64,000 nucleotides of DNA from Herbaspirillum huttiense (GCF_004367745.1 NZ_CP037993.1:4278001-4342000), one strand, 5' to 3'. Counted from the first letter of the stretch, positions 50,221 to 60,926 are shown. Translations and numbers: made by a program. The notes: a model not told the origin generated them from the sequence alone.

Positions 50221-52800
50221 TCAATGCGCGCCGAGATAGGCCTTGGCCAGCGCATCATTGGCGGCGACCTCGGCGGCCGTGCCTTGCGCCACCACGCGTC
50301 CGCCTTCGATGACGTAGGCGCGGTCGGCCAGTGACAGGGCCAATGCCGCCATCTGGTCCACCAGCACGATGGTCATGTTTTCGCGGCGCAGTTGATCGAG
50401 GGCGGCAAACAATTCGGCGATCACCTTGGGGGCGAGGCCCAGCGAAGGTTCATCCAGCAACAGCACGCGCGGACGCGACATCAGCCCGCGCGCAATGGCC
50501 AGCATCTGCTGCTCGCCACCGGAGAGCAACCCGGCACGGTGATGCAGGCGCTCGCGCAAGCGCGGGAAACGGCCCAGCATTTCTTCCACGCGCGCCTCCA
50601 CATCCTGCGGATAGAGGAAGGCACCGAGGCGGATATTGTCCAGCACCGAGAGTTCGGGAAACACCTGCCGTCCCTCCGGCACCAGCACTACGCCGTGGCG
50701 CACGATCTGTTCGGCGCGCAGGTGCATGAGGTTCACGCCACCGGCGTGAATGCCGCCCTGCACCGGCCGATGCAGCCCGGCCAGCGAGCGCATCAGGGTG
50801 GACTTGCCGGCACCGTTGGCGCCCAGCAGCGCAATCATCTCGCCCTGCCGCACCTGCAGGTTGATGCCGTGCAGGACCGGCTCGGCCCCATAGCCGGTGA
50901 CCAGCTCGCCCACGCCCAGCAATTCGTCCGCGCCAGTGACGGCGTTGCGCACGGCCGCCACGGCCTGTTGCGTGCCCTCGCCGAGATAGGCCTTGCGCAC
51001 CGCCGGATCGTTCTGCACTTCCTGCGGCGTGCCGATGGCCAGGCGCTGGCCGGCATCGAGCACGACGATGCGGCGCGAGATCTGCATCACCAGTTCCATG
51101 TCATGCTCGACCACCACCACACTGATGCCGGCCTCGGCGATGCGGGTCAGCAGTTGCGCCAGCAGGGTCTTGTCTTCGCGCGAGAGACCGGCAGCCGGTT
51201 CGTCGAGCAGCAGCACATCGGGATCGGCCGCGAGCGCGCGGGCGATTTCCACCAGGCGACGGTCAACGTGGGCCAGATCGGCGCTGGGGATATCGAGCGC
51301 ACCGCGATAGCCGCAAAAATCGAGCAGCTGGCGGCAACGCGCACGCACTTCGCCGGAGACGAAACCCCGCGCCGACAGCAGTCCACCCAGACTCCCGCGG
51401 CCACAGGCCAGGGCCACGTTGTCGGCCACCGTGAGGCTGCCGAACAGTTGCGAGGTCTGGTAAGTGCGGGCCACGCCGTGGCGCGCAATGCGGAAGGCGG
51501 GCAGCCCTGCCAGCGGCGTCCGGCCCAGCGTGAACTGTCCGGCGCTGGGACGATAGAAACCGGAGAGCATGTTCAGCGCCGTGGTCTTGCCCGCACCATT
51601 CGGACCGATGAGGCTGGTGACGGCACCGCCGGGGACCTCGAAGCCGAGATCGCTGACGGCCCGCACACCGCCGAACACCATGGTCAGGCCGTCGGCAGCG
51701 AGGGTGCGGCGTGCGCGTACCGGCAGCGCGACGTCTTCTGCATCCTCCTGCAGGGCGGCATCTGGGACGGCATCTACCGGCTTGCGCAGGCGTGCCGCCA
51801 GCTTGCCCAGCAGGCCGGTCACGCCATCGGGCGCCACCCACAGCACCAGCAGCAGCAAGGCACCGAAGAACAGCAGGCGATAGTCTTCCAGGCTGGAGAG
51901 CAGTTCCGGCAAGGCCCCGACGATGACCGCACCGATCACCGGACCGAGGATGGAGCCCGAGCCGCCCAGCACCACCACCAGTACGAACAGGATGGACTGC
52001 ATGAAGCTGAAGGTATCCGGTGTGACGAAGGTGGAGAGCGGCGCGAAGAGACCGCCGGCCAGACCGGCCAGTGCCGCCGAGAGTGCAAAGGCCACGGTCT
52101 TGATGACCAGCGGATTCAGGCCGATGGATTCGGCAGCCGTCTCGCTGTCGCGCACCGCGCGCATGGCCGCGCCCCAGCTGCCGCGCGAGAGCCAGCAGTA
52201 GGCAGCCAGCACGACGGCGGCGGTGATCAGTCCCAGCACCGCAATCGCACGTTCGGCCTGCAAACCCAGGAAGGCGGGTGCAGCCAGGCCCATGATGCCG
52301 TTCTGTCCGCCGGTCAGGTCGCGCAGTTCGATGATGGCGTGCTGGATGATGAAGCTGAAGGCAATCGTGATCATCGCCAGGTACGGCCCCTTCACGCGCA
52401 GCGCCGGCAAGGCCAGCAGCACGCCCAGCGCCCCCGCCACCACGGCCGCCAGCGGCCAGGCCAGCCAGAACGACAGTCCGGCCTTGGTGGTGAGGATGGC
52501 CGCCGTATAGGCACCGACGGCGTAGAAGCCCACATGGCCGAAGGAAACCTGGCCGGTCAGCCCGATGAGCACATTGAGCCCGATGCCGACGATGGCCACC
52601 AGGGCGATGCCGGCCAGCACGAAGACGTAGTAGCTGTTGATCGACAAGGCCAGCGTGATGGCCGCGATCAGGCCCACGGCAGAAAACGCCAGCGCAGCCG
52701 GCGTGCCCAGCCCGAGCTTGATCCTGCCTGCCGCAGGAGCCGCTGCCGGATGCGCCGCCGCCTGCAGGCTGCGGGCGATGGAATGGGGTAAACGATTCAT
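50221..52800 (-). CDS. fused LivM-LivG-LivF: ABC permease with two ATPase domains
   Basis: This 859-residue chain joins three importer parts. Residues about 30-335 are a LivM-type permease (GLTGQVSFGHVGFYAVGAYTA, VRDSETAAESIGLNP). Residues about 365-610 are a LivG-type ATPase with Walker A GPNGAGKTT (399-407) and Walker B LLLDEP. Residues about 625-859 are a LivF-type ATPase with Walker A GANGAGKST and signature LSGGEQQ. The first ATPase has LAHVD in place of the usual signature LAYGQ, so one ATP site is probably degenerate. The gene starts at an ATG overlapping the stop of the LivH-type permease by four bases. Together with that permease and the upstream binding protein it makes a complete importer. 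Confidence 0.9.
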   Translation of the reverse strand: MNRLPHSIARSLQAAAHPAAAPAAGRIKLGLGTPAALAFSAVGLIAAITLALSINSYYVFVLAGIALVAIVGIGLNVLIGLTGQVSFGHVGFYAVGAYTAAILTTKAGLSFWLAWPLAAVVAGALGVLLALPALRVKGPYLAMITIAFSFIIQHAIIELRDLTGGQNGIMGLAAPAFLGLQAERAIAVLGLITAAVVLAAYCWLSRGSWGAAMRAVRDSETAAESIGLNPLVIKTVAFALSAALAGLAGGLFAPLSTFVTPDTFSFMQSILFVLVVVLGGSGSILGPVIGAVIVGALPELLSSLEDYRLLFFGALLLLVLWVAPDGVTGLLGKLAARLRKPVDAVPDAALQEDAEDVALPVRARRTLAADGLTMVFGGVRAVSDLGFEVPGGAVTSLIGPNGAGKTTALNMLSGFYRPSAGQFTLGRTPLAGLPAFRIARHGVARTYQTSQLFGSLTVADNVALACGRGSLGGLLSARGFVSGEVRARCRQLLDFCGYRGALDIPSADLAHVDRRLVEIARALAADPDVLLLDEPAAGLSREDKTLLAQLLTRIAEAGISVVVVEHDMELVMQISRRIVVLDAGQRLAIGTPQEVQNDPAVRKAYLGEGTQQAVAAVRNAVTGADELLGVGELVTGYGAEPVLHGINLQVRQGEMIALLGANGAGKSTLMRSLAGLHRPVQGGIHAGGVNLMHLRAEQIVRHGVVLVPEGRQVFPELSVLDNIRLGAFLYPQDVEARVEEMLGRFPRLRERLHHRAGLLSGGEQQMLAIARGLMSRPRVLLLDEPSLGLAPKVIAELFAALDQLRRENMTIVLVDQMAALALSLADRAYVIEGGRVVAQGTAAEVAANDALAKAYLGAH

Positions 52801-53675
52801 ACCTTTTTCACCTGTGCGCGGCCGAACAGGCCATTGGGACGAATGGCCAGCACCGCGATCACCAACGCGAAGGTGATGATCTGGGTATAGCCGGAACCGA
52901 GGGTGGCCGTAATAAGCGCCTCGGCCATGCCAAACAGCAGGCCCGCGATCATCACGCCCCAGGCGCTGGTGATGCCGCCGAGGATGGCCACGGCAAAGGC
53001 CTTGAGGCCGAACAGCGTGCCCATGTCGGCATTGACGTTGAACAGCGGCGCAATCAGCACACCCGCCACGCCGGCCAGCAGCGTCGAGAGCGCGAAGGCG
53101 ACCGCGATGGCGCGCGTGATCGGGATGCCCATCAAGCGCGCCGCATCACGGTTCTGCACCACGGCCAGCAGGGCCGTGCCCCAGCGCGTGCGGCGCGAGA
53201 TAGTGTGCAGTAGTGCGGCCAGCGCCAGGCCGATGGCGGGAATGAGAAGGTGCAGCGGATACACGCCCAGCCCCATGCCGCCCAGTTCGATGGAGGACAG
53301 CGCCAGCGGCGAAGGCAGGCTGCGCGGTTCCTTGCCGAAGGTATGCATGACCAGGTTGTCCAGCACGATGCCCAGGGCCACGGTGGACATCAGCCAGGCA
53401 TTGGAGCCCTGGCGCGCGAAGGGACGCACGGCCAGTACTTCGACCAGCATGCCGTAGAGCGCGCAGGCAGCCAGCGCCAGCACGATGGCCAGCCACATCG
53501 GCCAGCCCAGCGTCTGGGCGAAGGTGAAGCACAGCACGGCCCCCAGCATCATGGAGCTGCCCTGCGCAAAATTGACGGTGCCGGAGACGGCATACGTCAT
53601 GTAAAAACCCAGCGCCATCAGACCGTACATGCTGCCCAGTCCGAATCCGCTGATCAGTGCCGACAACAGCAGCAT
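52797..53675 (-). CDS. LivH-type ABC permease
   Basis: This 292-residue inner-membrane protein has about eight hydrophobic segments and the family blocks GLMALGFYMTYAVSGTVNFAQG and VVQNRDAARLMGI. AGGAG is well spaced before the ATG at 53675. It pairs with the fused permease-ATPase chain and overlaps it by four bases. Confidence 0.93.
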   Translation of the reverse strand: MLLLSALISGFGLGSMYGLMALGFYMTYAVSGTVNFAQGSSMMLGAVLCFTFAQTLGWPMWLAIVLALAACALYGMLVEVLAVRPFARQGSNAWLMSTVALGIVLDNLVMHTFGKEPRSLPSPLALSSIELGGMGLGVYPLHLLIPAIGLALAALLHTISRRTRWGTALLAVVQNRDAARLMGIPITRAIAVAFALSTLLAGVAGVLIAPLFNVNADMGTLFGLKAFAVAILGGITSAWGVMIAGLLFGMAEALITATLGSGYTQIITFALVIAVLAIRPNGLFGRAQVKKV

Positions 53676-53742
53676 CGCGTTCTCCTGGCGCCGCCCTGCC
53701 CGCGCGTGCAGGCAGGGTGGCGCATCGTCTTTGCAAAAGGTG

Positions 53743-54927
53743 TTACTGGGCCAGGCCAACCGGCAGGATGCGGTTGTCGATGAATTGCGCCCAGACGTAG
53801 TCATCGGCTTGCAGGGCGTCATGCACGGTCGGGCTGAAGGGCTTGACGTAGGTCTTGATCAGGCCTTCATAGCGGTCGATCTTGTAGAAGCCTTCGCGCA
53901 CCGCATCGCCGTTGGTGGAGCCGGCCTTGGCGATGGCCAGTGCGGCCAGCTGCATGCCGTCATAGGCATTGGCCACGCCCACGGCCGGGGTGATGTCGTC
54001 CGGGCCCTTGATGGCGGGGTACTTGGCCTTCAGTTCGGCCACCACCTTCTCGCCCACCGGCGAGAGCTTGCCGAAGAAGCTGAAGGTCTGGATGAAGTGC
54101 ACGTTCTTCGCGTTCGGTCCGGCCAGTTCGGTGAAGCGGCCGCCGGCCGGTCCCCAGTGCGAGACCACCGGCACCTTCCAGCCCATGCGGTCGAGCGACT
54201 TGACCACCTGGGCCGAGGGGCCGACGTTGCCGACCAGATACAGGGTGTCGGCACCGGCCGCTTTCAGGCGGCTCAGTTGCGGCACCACGTCGACGTCGCT
54301 GGCTTCGAATTTCTCGATGCCGGCCGGCTTCAGGCCCTTCTCGGCGAGCGCGGCGACGATGCCTTTTTCATTCGATTCGCCCCACGGATTGTTGACCAGG
54401 ATCAGGCCGGCCTTGCTGCTCTTGAAGGTCTTTTGCGCGTAGTTGAGCATGGCCTTGTCCACCAGTTCATCCACTGCCGACACGCGGAAGGCGTAGTTGG
54501 GATTGGCACCATTCTTCGTCACACCGGTGCCGGCTGCCCAGGGGCCGACGAAGGGCACTTTCTCCTGGTTGATGATGGGCACGATGGCCATCGAGACCGG
54601 CGTATCCAGGCCCCCGAACAGCACCGCCACCTTTTCCTTGAAGATCAGTTCGCGCGCGGCCACCACGCCCTTGGCCGGATTGCCTTCGTCATCGCGGCGT
54701 ACCAGTTCCAGCTTGCGCCCGCCCAGCAGACCGCCCTTGGCGTTGATCTCGTCGATGGCAATGCTCATGCCGCGCGTCAAGGCTTCGCCGGCCTGGGCCG
54801 ACTGGCCGGAAAGGGCCGTGACCAGGCCGATCTTGATGGGGTCGGCGGCCAGTGCCAGCGGCGACAGCGCGGCGGCGAGGGTGGCGGCTGCGGCGGCGAT
54901 GAGGGTACGGCGGGTCAGGCGAATCAT
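53743..54927 (-). CDS. branched-chain-amino-acid-type ABC binding protein
   Basis: This 394-residue protein has a signal peptide (RRTLIAAAAATLAAALSPLALA) and the LivJ/amide-binding fold with IKIGLVTALSGQSAQAGEA and ANAYDGMQLAALAI. Members also bind urea, short amides and aromatic acids, and the substrate is unknown. GGAGG precedes the ATG at 54927. It is the first gene of the importer operon and is divergent from the NTF2-deacetylase-amidase operon. Confidence 0.9.
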   Translation of the reverse strand: MIRLTRRTLIAAAAATLAAALSPLALAADPIKIGLVTALSGQSAQAGEALTRGMSIAIDEINAKGGLLGGRKLELVRRDDEGNPAKGVVAARELIFKEKVAVLFGGLDTPVSMAIVPIINQEKVPFVGPWAAGTGVTKNGANPNYAFRVSAVDELVDKAMLNYAQKTFKSSKAGLILVNNPWGESNEKGIVAALAEKGLKPAGIEKFEASDVDVVPQLSRLKAAGADTLYLVGNVGPSAQVVKSLDRMGWKVPVVSHWGPAGGRFTELAGPNAKNVHFIQTFSFFGKLSPVGEKVVAELKAKYPAIKGPDDITPAVGVANAYDGMQLAALAIAKAGSTNGDAVREGFYKIDRYEGLIKTYVKPFSPTVHDALQADDYVWAQFIDNRILPVGLAQ

Positions 54928-55094
54928 GGTGTTGCCTCCAAAGGTTTGCGAGAAGTGAGTGTGTGGCTTTGCCCGGCATGACTTATGCAAGGGCTATGCC
55001 AAGCGCAGCAGGAAGCATTAATTTTTGCCGACAATATCTCTCTAATAGTGGCGGCATTAAATACGGCATATTGCTGCTGATTGGATATTTAACT

Positions 55095-55123
55095 TGCATT
55101 CAATAATGCACAATGCTTGTGCA
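55095..55123. promoter_or_regulatory. two overlapping palindromes, candidate operator
   Basis: TGCATT-CAAT-AATGCA (55095-55110) and TGCACA-ATGCT-TGTGCA (55107-55123) are both perfect inverted repeats and share four bases. They lie in the divergent spacer, just before the ribosome site of the NTF2-like gene. Confidence 0.6.
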
Positions 55124-55139
55124 AACCATGGAGAAAATG

Positions 55140-55592
55140 ATGCACGCCGCACCATCATCAATCACCGGACAGGGAACAACCCTGCCTCCCCTGCCCTATG
55201 ATCCGGCCGCCCTGGTGGACGAATACCTGCGCGTGCTGATGATTCCCGACCCGGTGGCCGCGCGCCGCTTCGTCTCACCGGAGCTGAAGATCCGCTTTAC
55301 CGGCGGCCGGGAAATGATCGACCCGGCGCAATGCGCAGCCTTCAACGCCACGCGCTATGGCTGGGTCAAGAAGCGTTTCGAGGGCACCGAAGTGGTAGCC
55401 GGTGCCACGGTCGAACAAGCCATCGTTTACAACCGTGGCACGCTGTTTGGCGTGTGGCCCGATGGCGAGGCCTTCGAAGGCAATCGCTACGTGGACCGCT
55501 ACGTGATCCGCCACGGGCTGATCGTGCAGATGGATGTGTGGAACGACAGTGCCGAACGCCTGCTGGTGCGCGCCGGCCTGGCCGAGCTGTAA
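55140..55592 (+). CDS. NTF2-like (SnoaL-type) protein
   Basis: This protein of about 150 residues has an NTF2-like cone fold: LVDEYLRVLMIPDPVAARRFVSPELKIRFTGG at the start and RYVDRYVIRHGLIVQMDVWND at the end. It is distinct from the HpxZ-like protein at 49782. GGAG lies six bases before the ATG at 55140. The ATG at 55113 lies inside the palindrome region and is less likely. It opens the operon with the deacetylase and amidase, but its function is unknown. Confidence 0.75.
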   Translation: MHAAPSSITGQGTTLPPLPYDPAALVDEYLRVLMIPDPVAARRFVSPELKIRFTGGREMIDPAQCAAFNATRYGWVKKRFEGTEVVAGATVEQAIVYNRGTLFGVWPDGEAFEGNRYVDRYVIRHGLIVQMDVWNDSAERLLVRAGLAEL

Positions 55593-55601
55593 GGAGGCGG
55601 C

Positions 55602-56570
55602 ATGCAAGCGACGATCCTGCCGCCCAATGCGGGCGAAGCGCTGGGCCATGATGATGGACGGGATGCCTATGGCGTGCTGCGCTCGCATGGCCGCTTCGGC
55701 TATTCGCCCATCCATCGCCGGCCCGACTATTGCTGGCCCAATGGCGCAAGACTGGCGGTGTACCTGGGCTTCAACATCGAGCACTTCGCTTTCGGAGAGG
55801 GGCTGGGGGCCAAGCTGGGGCCGGTCTGTCCGGAGCCCGACGTCCTCAACTATGCCTGGCGTGAATACGGCAACCGTGTCGGCGCCTGGCGCTGCCTGGA
55901 ACTGTTCGAACAACTGGGCCTGCCGGCCGGCGTGCTCATCAACACCGCGCTCTACGATCATTGCCCGGAACTGGTGGAAGCCTTCGCTGCGCGCGGCGAT
56001 GAACTGATCGGCCACGGCCACACCAATGCACATCAGCAAGGCACGCTGGACGAGGAAGCCGAAGCGGCCCTGCTGCGTCACTGCCGCACCCGCATCCAGG
56101 CCGAGAGCGGAGTACAGCCCACGGGCTGGCTCTCGCCCTGGATTTCGGAGAGTCTGGTCACGCCCGACCTGCTGCAGGAAAGCGGCTATCGCTACAACCT
56201 GAACTGGGCCCATGACGACCAGCCGGTACGCATGCGCACCCGCACCGGCGAGACGCTGTGGTCGATTCCCTATCCGCAGGAATTGAACGACATCCCCATG
56301 ATCGTGGCGCGCCAGATGGATGGCCGCGACTTCGCCCGCATGATCGTGGACAACTTCGACGAGATGCGCGAACAGGCGTTGCGCCAGCCACTGGTGATGG
56401 GCATTGCCCTGCATCCCTACCTGGTCGGCCAGCCTTATCGCCTGCGCCATCTGCGCACCGCCCTGCAGCACCTGGCGGCGGCGCGCGATCGCGGCGAGAT
56501 CTGGTTCACCACACCCGGCGCGATCTGCGACCACGTGGACAGCCTCGAACAATTACGCCAGCCGTTCTGA
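55602..56570 (+). CDS. polysaccharide deacetylase-family amidohydrolase (PuuE-like)
   Basis: This 322-residue protein of the NodB/PuuE group has LAVYLGFNIEHFAFGEG at the first strand, GLPAGVLINTALYDHCPELVEAF, the metal-type histidine block GDELIGHGHTNAH, and GIALHPYLVGQPYR. PuuE-type members are metal-independent allantoinases. Others act on small N-acyl compounds. It has no signal peptide, so polysaccharide is not its substrate. GGAGG precedes the ATG and the amidase follows directly, so the pair probably opens and then hydrolyses a cyclic amide. Confidence 0.8.
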   Translation: MQATILPPNAGEALGHDDGRDAYGVLRSHGRFGYSPIHRRPDYCWPNGARLAVYLGFNIEHFAFGEGLGAKLGPVCPEPDVLNYAWREYGNRVGAWRCLELFEQLGLPAGVLINTALYDHCPELVEAFAARGDELIGHGHTNAHQQGTLDEEAEAALLRHCRTRIQAESGVQPTGWLSPWISESLVTPDLLQESGYRYNLNWAHDDQPVRMRTRTGETLWSIPYPQELNDIPMIVARQMDGRDFARMIVDNFDEMREQALRQPLVMGIALHPYLVGQPYRLRHLRTALQHLAAARDRGEIWFTTPGAICDHVDSLEQLRQPF

Positions 56571-56576
56571 GCCGGC

Positions 56577-57830
56577 ATGACGCATCAGGAGAATGAATTG
56601 AGCACTGCCCAGGCCACGGCCACCCGCACCACCGCTTTCGAGATCAATGACCACGTGGGCGCCTTCGTGCCGCATGGCCGCTTCACCCTGCCGGGCGCCG
56701 CCCGTGGCCCGCTGGCCGGATTGCGCTTCGCCGCCAAGGACTTGTTTGATGTGGCCGGGCACCCGACCGGCGCCGGCAACCCGGACTGGCTGCGCAGCCA
56801 CCCCATCCCCACCCGCAGCAATGCCCTGGTGGATCAATTGCTGCAGGCCGGCGCCACCCTGGTCGGCAAGACCCTGACGGATGAACTGGCCTACAGCATC
56901 CACGGCGACAACCATCATTACGGCACGCCGGTCAACAGCGCCGCACCGGAGCGCGTGCCGGGCGGCTCCTCCAGTGGCTCGGCCGCTGCGGTGGCCGCGC
57001 GCCTGTGCGACTTCGCGCTGGGCACCGATACCGGCGGCTCGACCCGCGTGCCGGCCAGCTATTGCGGCGTGTGGGGCCTGCGCACCAGCTTCGGCCTGCT
57101 CTCCACGGCCAATATGGCGCCGCTGTGCCCCAGCTTCGATACGGCCACCTGGCTGGCGCATGATGCGGGGACCTTCGAACGGGTCGGGCAGGTGCTGCTG
57201 CCCAAGACCGGTTCCACGCAACTGCGCAAGGTCTTGCTGCCATTCGATCTGCTGGAACTGGCCGAGGCCGAGTTCCATCCGGTCGTGCAGCGGGTCTATG
57301 ACGCACTGCGCAGCGAGCTGCCCGGCGAGCACATGCGGCTGTCGGGCGACGAAGGCGAACTGGAACGATGGCGTCAGGCCTACATCCATGCCTCGGCCTT
57401 CGATGCCTGGCAATGCCATGGAGCGTGGATCAGTTCGGCGCGTCCGGTGTTCGGTCCGGCGGTGCAGGCGCGCTGGGACATGGCGCAGAACATCAGCGCC
57501 GACACCGCCCGCGCCGCGCGCGAGAAACAGGATCTGGTGCGGCATCGCGTGCGCTCCCTGCTGGGCGCTGACGGGGTAGCGGTGATTCCCTCGGCCTCCA
57601 GCGTGGCGCCCTTGCGCGATGCCAGCGCCGCCGAGATCGACCAGGTGCGTGCGCGCACCTTCCGCCTGACCTGCGTGGCCGGACTGGCGGGCTTGCCGCA
57701 GGTGAGCATGCCCTTCACCACTCCCGCCGGACTGCCGATCGGCGTATCATTGCTCGGCCCGGCCGGCAGCGACCTGGCCCTGATCGGGCTGGCGACGCGC
57801 CTGTGGCGCAGCCTGCAGGCAGCGCCGTGA
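56577..57830 (+). CDS. amidase signature-family enzyme
   Basis: This protein of about 417 residues has the Ser-cisSer-Lys triad of the amidase signature family: the lysine in LRFAAKDLFDV, the Gly/Ser block GGSSSGSAAAV and the nucleophile region GTDTGGSTRVPASYCGVWG. Relatives such as AtzE and HpxY act with AtzH/HpxZ-type proteins on biuret or oxalurate. No AtzG/HpxX-like small subunit was found. Two starts are possible: the ATG at 56577, and a TTG at 56598 with a much better AGGAG. The gene lies six bases after the deacetylase. Confidence 0.87.
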   Translation: MTHQENELSTAQATATRTTAFEINDHVGAFVPHGRFTLPGAARGPLAGLRFAAKDLFDVAGHPTGAGNPDWLRSHPIPTRSNALVDQLLQAGATLVGKTLTDELAYSIHGDNHHYGTPVNSAAPERVPGGSSSGSAAAVAARLCDFALGTDTGGSTRVPASYCGVWGLRTSFGLLSTANMAPLCPSFDTATWLAHDAGTFERVGQVLLPKTGSTQLRKVLLPFDLLELAEAEFHPVVQRVYDALRSELPGEHMRLSGDEGELERWRQAYIHASAFDAWQCHGAWISSARPVFGPAVQARWDMAQNISADTARAAREKQDLVRHRVRSLLGADGVAVIPSASSVAPLRDASAAEIDQVRARTFRLTCVAGLAGLPQVSMPFTTPAGLPIGVSLLGPAGSDLALIGLATRLWRSLQAAP

Positions 57831-57861
57831 GACCGGGCATGATCCACCCCATGACTAGACG

Positions 57862-58704
57862 ATGAGCGACCTCTCTCCCCGCAAGACGGCCAAGCCGACT
57901 TCCCGCACTGGCAAGTCCCAGGAGCACGCCACCAAACCGGCAGCGGCACCGGCCCGCCAGAGCCGCGCCGGCCGTCCGCGCGTGCGGCACGACGACCTGG
58001 CCGATCCCTCCTCCCTGGTACTGGAAGGCGAAGCGGGCGAGGACATCATCGTGCGCATCTACCAGACCGTCTTCGACAGCGTGATGAGCCAGCGCCTCAC
58101 CCCCGGCACCAAGCTGCCGGAGGCGGCGCTGTGCGAACTGTTCGGCGTGGGGCGCACGGTGGTGCAGAAGGCGCTGCAGAAACTGGCGCACGAACACATC
58201 GTGGAGTTGCGGCCCAATCGCGGTGCGGTGGTGGCCATGCCGACACCGGAAGAGACCCGCGAGATCTTCGAGGCACGGCGCGCACTGGAAGGCGCCATCA
58301 TGCGGCTGGCCGTGCGCAATGCGACCCGTGCCGACCTGGCCAAGCTGCGCCGCCAGCTGAAGGAAGAGCACCAGGTCATGCACAGTTACGCGCAGACCCA
58401 CTGGGCGCGCCTGGCCTCATCTTTCCACATGCGGGTGGCCGAGCTGTCGCGCAATGCCACGCTGCAGCGCTATCTGGGAGAACTGGTGTCACGCTGCTCG
58501 CTGATCGTGGCGCTGCATGAGCCGGCCGGATATGCAGCCTGCGAGCATGATGAACATACGCATATCGTCGACCTGATCGAGCGCGGCGATAGCGAGGGTG
58601 CGGTGGCGGCCATGGAAGCGCATCTGGTCTCGCTGGAGGAACACATTCATCTGGTCAGCGAAAAGAGCGGCAACAGCCTGGCACGGATGCTGGGGATGGA
58701 ATAA
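57862..58704 (+). CDS. GntR-family regulator, FCD subfamily
   Basis: This 280-residue protein has a long basic N-terminus, a winged HTH (GTKLPEAALCELFGVGRTVVQKALQKLAHE) and an FCD domain with histidines of the metal site (SSFHMRVAEL, EHDEHTHIVDLI, AMEAHLVSLEEH). It closes the plus-strand amide operon, is similar in layout to the GntR protein at 27339, and probably controls this catabolic island through the divergent spacer around 55100. A terminator follows. Confidence 0.88.
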   Translation: MSDLSPRKTAKPTSRTGKSQEHATKPAAAPARQSRAGRPRVRHDDLADPSSLVLEGEAGEDIIVRIYQTVFDSVMSQRLTPGTKLPEAALCELFGVGRTVVQKALQKLAHEHIVELRPNRGAVVAMPTPEETREIFEARRALEGAIMRLAVRNATRADLAKLRRQLKEEHQVMHSYAQTHWARLASSFHMRVAELSRNATLQRYLGELVSRCSLIVALHEPAGYAACEHDEHTHIVDLIERGDSEGAVAAMEAHLVSLEEHIHLVSEKSGNSLARMLGME

Positions 58705-58734
58705 GGTCATCACCTGCATCACCTCGCAGGGATG

Positions 58735-58776
58735 AAAAAATGGCGGCAAGGACTGAAGTCCCTGCCGCCATTTTTA
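58735..58776. terminator. bidirectional intrinsic terminator
   Basis: AAAAATGGCGGCAAGGA and TCCCTGCCGCCATTTTT form a long hairpin with an A-run on one side and a T-run on the other. It lies between the convergent GntR gene and the luciferase-like gene. Confidence 0.9.
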
Positions 58777-58791
58777 CGTGCAAACCGTCGA

Positions 58792-59802
<1,011 letters not shown>

Positions 59803-59897
59803 GCAGGAATCCTTGTCGAGTCGGCACGGCCTTCGCAGGCCGTGCCGGTGGCCGGGTAGCTTCCCCGGAAAAGGCGTGCGGTGGAAGGTGCGCGGAC

Positions 59898-60926
59898 TCA
59901 GTCCAGCTTCACCACCAGCTTGCCGAAGTTCTTGCCTTGCAGCAGGCCCATGAAGGCTTCAGGGGCCTTCTCCAGGCCCTGCACCACGTCTTCGCGGTAG
60001 TGCAGCTTGCCTTCCTTGAGCCAGGTGCCGACTTCCTTCTGGAAGGCCGCATACAGGTCGGGACGATTGACGTAGTAATCGAAGATGATGAAGCCCTGCA
60101 CGCGGATGCGCTGCGTCAGCAAGCGGCGCAGGATGGCGCTGCTCTCGGTGGCCAGGCCGCCGCCGTTGTAGTGGGCGATCAGGCCGCACACCGGTACGCG
60201 GGCATGGATGTTGAGCAGCGGGATGACGGCATCGAGGACGGCGCCGCCAACGTTTTCGAAATACACGTCGATGCCGCGCGGGCAAGCCGCTTTCAATTGC
60301 TCGGCAAAGTCAGGTGCACGGTGGTCGATACAGGCATCGAAGCCCAGTTCCTTGACTGCCGATTCGCACTTCTGTGCACCGCCCGCAATACCGACCACGT
60401 GGCAGCCGCGCTGCTTGGCGATCTGGCCGACCAGCGAACCGACCGCACCGGTAGCGGCGGCCACGACCACGGTTTCGCCGGCGCGCGGCTGGCCGATGTC
60501 GATCAGGCCGGCGTAGGCGGTGTAGCCGGGCATGCCCAGCACGCCCAACGCATGCGAGGGATGGGCGAAATTGGCGGGCAGCTTGTTGGCACCGCTGCCG
60601 TCGGAGATGGCGTATTCCTGCCAGCCGGTATAGGCCATGACCAGGTCGCCTTCCTTGAATTCGGGATGGCGCGAGCTGACCACGCGGGACACCACGCCGC
60701 CGGTCATGACGCCATCGATTTCCACCGGCGGTGCGTAGGAAGGCGCATCACTCATGCGGCCGCGCATGTAGGGGTCCAGCGAGAGCCATTCACCGCGCAG
60801 CAGCATCTGGCCTTCCTGTACTTCCGGAATGGCCACTTCGTCCAGGCGGAAATTCTCGGCGGTGGGGGCGGCAGCGGGACGCGAGGCGAGGACGATGCGG
60901 CGGTTGGTCTTGGGCAATTGAGTCAT
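59898..60926 (-). CDS. curA: CurA-type NADP-dependent double-bond reductase
   Basis: This 342-residue medium-chain dehydrogenase lacks the catalytic zinc and matches CurA/YncB through its length: [45 protein letters not shown], the NADP motif [27 protein letters not shown] and a C-terminal [14 protein letters not shown]. Such enzymes reduce alpha,beta-unsaturated ketones and aldehydes. The TetR gene lies upstream on the same strand, so the pair is probably an electrophile-response unit. Confidence 0.92.
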   Translation of the reverse strand: MTQLPKTNRRIVLASRPAAAPTAENFRLDEVAIPEVQEGQMLLRGEWLSLDPYMRGRMSDAPSYAPPVEIDGVMTGGVVSRVVSSRHPEFKEGDLVMAYTGWQEYAISDGSGANKLPANFAHPSHALGVLGMPGYTAYAGLIDIGQPRAGETVVVAAATGAVGSLVGQIAKQRGCHVVGIAGGAQKCESAVKELGFDACIDHRAPDFAEQLKAACPRGIDVYFENVGGAVLDAVIPLLNIHARVPVCGLIAHYNGGGLATESSAILRRLLTQRIRVQGFIIFDYYVNRPDLYAAFQKEVGTWLKEGKLHYREDVVQGLEKAPEAFMGLLQGKNFGKLVVKLD

